From positions 1 through 13,711 of the forward strand of contig PXSZ01000064.1 of NCBI GenBank assembly GCA_003023105.1: a DNA stretch of 13,711 bases, read 5' to 3'. The translations under genes and the position numbers were made by a program. The notes below the pieces were generated by a model, which saw only the letters and a program-made list of their open reading frames with translations, was not told the DNA's origin and did not search any database. How positions within the stretch are numbered: position 1 is the stretch's first letter; the number at the start of each line of letters is the position of its first letter. This document shows positions 13,375-13,711 of this stretch, in pieces. The stretch comes from Bacteroidetes bacterium QH_10_64_37 (GTDB lineage Bacteria > Bacteroidota > Rhodothermia > Rhodothermales > Salinibacteraceae).

Positions 13375-13711
13375 GCGTCGGCCGAACGGCGTGCCAGCGC
13401 GAAAGGTCGCAACTTGGGGGATGTACGTGGTGAACTGGCCACCGACCGGCCGTTGAGAGGGTCCACTCGTTCTTGATACGCCGGGGTGGAACAGCGGAGC
13501 CATCTTCATGTCTAACGCTGTCCCTCAACGGAGAAGGAAGACACGCCGAAGCGAGGGCAATGACGCTCCGCTGCGATTTAATTTGGATTCACGCGGTGCA
13601 ATGAAACCAGGCACCGCTCGTTAAGTCTAATGCGGATGCGATAGAGCGACGCAGGGGTGCCCACTCCTGTGTTTGCCCTGCGAACGCATAGAGGACTGGG
13701 CCGGTTGCTTC

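Larger units (their letters stand above)
13110..13711. other. Gene-poor region with palindromes and a repeat element
   Basis: About 600 bases upstream of the PASTA gene with no convincing reading frame; the frames present are short, Arg/Pro-rich and overlap in several phases. Structured elements are a small hairpin AAGGG/CCCTT (13167-13179), a 16-bp palindrome CACGAATCGGTTCGTG (13204-13219), the tandem/hairpin element listed separately (13286-13374), and a 7-bp stem CGCAGGG/CCCTGCG with a 19-base loop (13650-13682). A 38-codon frame from 13509 is very basic but matches no family I recognise. The right end may hold the upstream region of a gene outside the window. Confidence 0.5.

Noticed and set aside
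13110..13466. N-terminal extension of the PASTA gene
   Set aside because: The upstream 119 codons are Arg/Pro/Ser/Cys-rich and overlap the repeat element; the membrane anchor follows directly after the ATG at 13107-13109.
13509..13625. 38-codon basic frame, considered as a ribosomal L32-like protein
   Set aside because: Only the Arg-rich start is reminiscent; the remainder does not follow L32 and codon use is unlike neighbouring genes.

Overview
The window looks like a chromosomal segment of a high-GC, salt-adapted member of the Rhodothermota/Bacteroidota, most like Salinibacter or a close relative. This is inferred from strongly acidic soluble proteins (TPR protein, ferrochelatase, phosphoribosyltransferase), high GC with GC-rich third codon positions, and sensor kinases with a haloarchaeal-type seven-helix sensor region. 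No rRNA, tRNA, CRISPR array, transposase or phage gene is visible.

Layout. Bases 1-2443 (minus strand) hold two related membrane histidine kinases in tandem: one cut by the window edge (1-372) and one complete (611-2443). A possible small acidic protein lies at 2655-2900 (+). It converges on a minus-strand block of tmk (dTMP kinase, 4678-5349), a broken fur-family gene (4191-4593) and a CNNM/DUF21-CBS membrane protein (2928-4067). The last gene ends in a strong hairpin whose loop contains its stop codon. A plus-strand run follows: a protein of twelve exact 34-residue TPRs behind a sigma70-like promoter (5545-6954), then a DUF368 (PopT-type) polyprenyl-phosphate transporter (7166-8071), an OmpA/MotB-domain lipoprotein (8117-8797) and a membrane-anchored endonuclease/exonuclease/phosphatase-fold hydrolase (8901-9968). 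Ferrochelatase hemH (10055-11371, -) and a PyrR-type phosphoribosyltransferase (11705-12250, +) are divergent. The pyrR end overlaps the end of a convergent three-PASTA membrane protein by 8 bp (12243-13109, -). The last 600 bases hold no convincing gene but contain a 16-bp tandem duplication next to a large hairpin and other palindromes.

How the genes relate. Most are housekeeping or envelope functions: nucleotide metabolism (tmk, pyrR), heme synthesis (hemH), lipid-carrier recycling (DUF368) and peptidoglycan contact (OmpA-like, PASTA). The most notable observation is the fur-family gene. Its N-terminal helices and its metal-binding C-terminal half are well preserved but lie in different frames, and the segment that should carry the DNA-recognition helix is missing at about base 4434. 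This points to a recent internal deletion or an assembly error. I found no convincing new multi-gene defence or mobile system. The most testable new ideas are the transporter/lipoprotein/hydrolase envelope cluster and the repeat element at 13286-13374.
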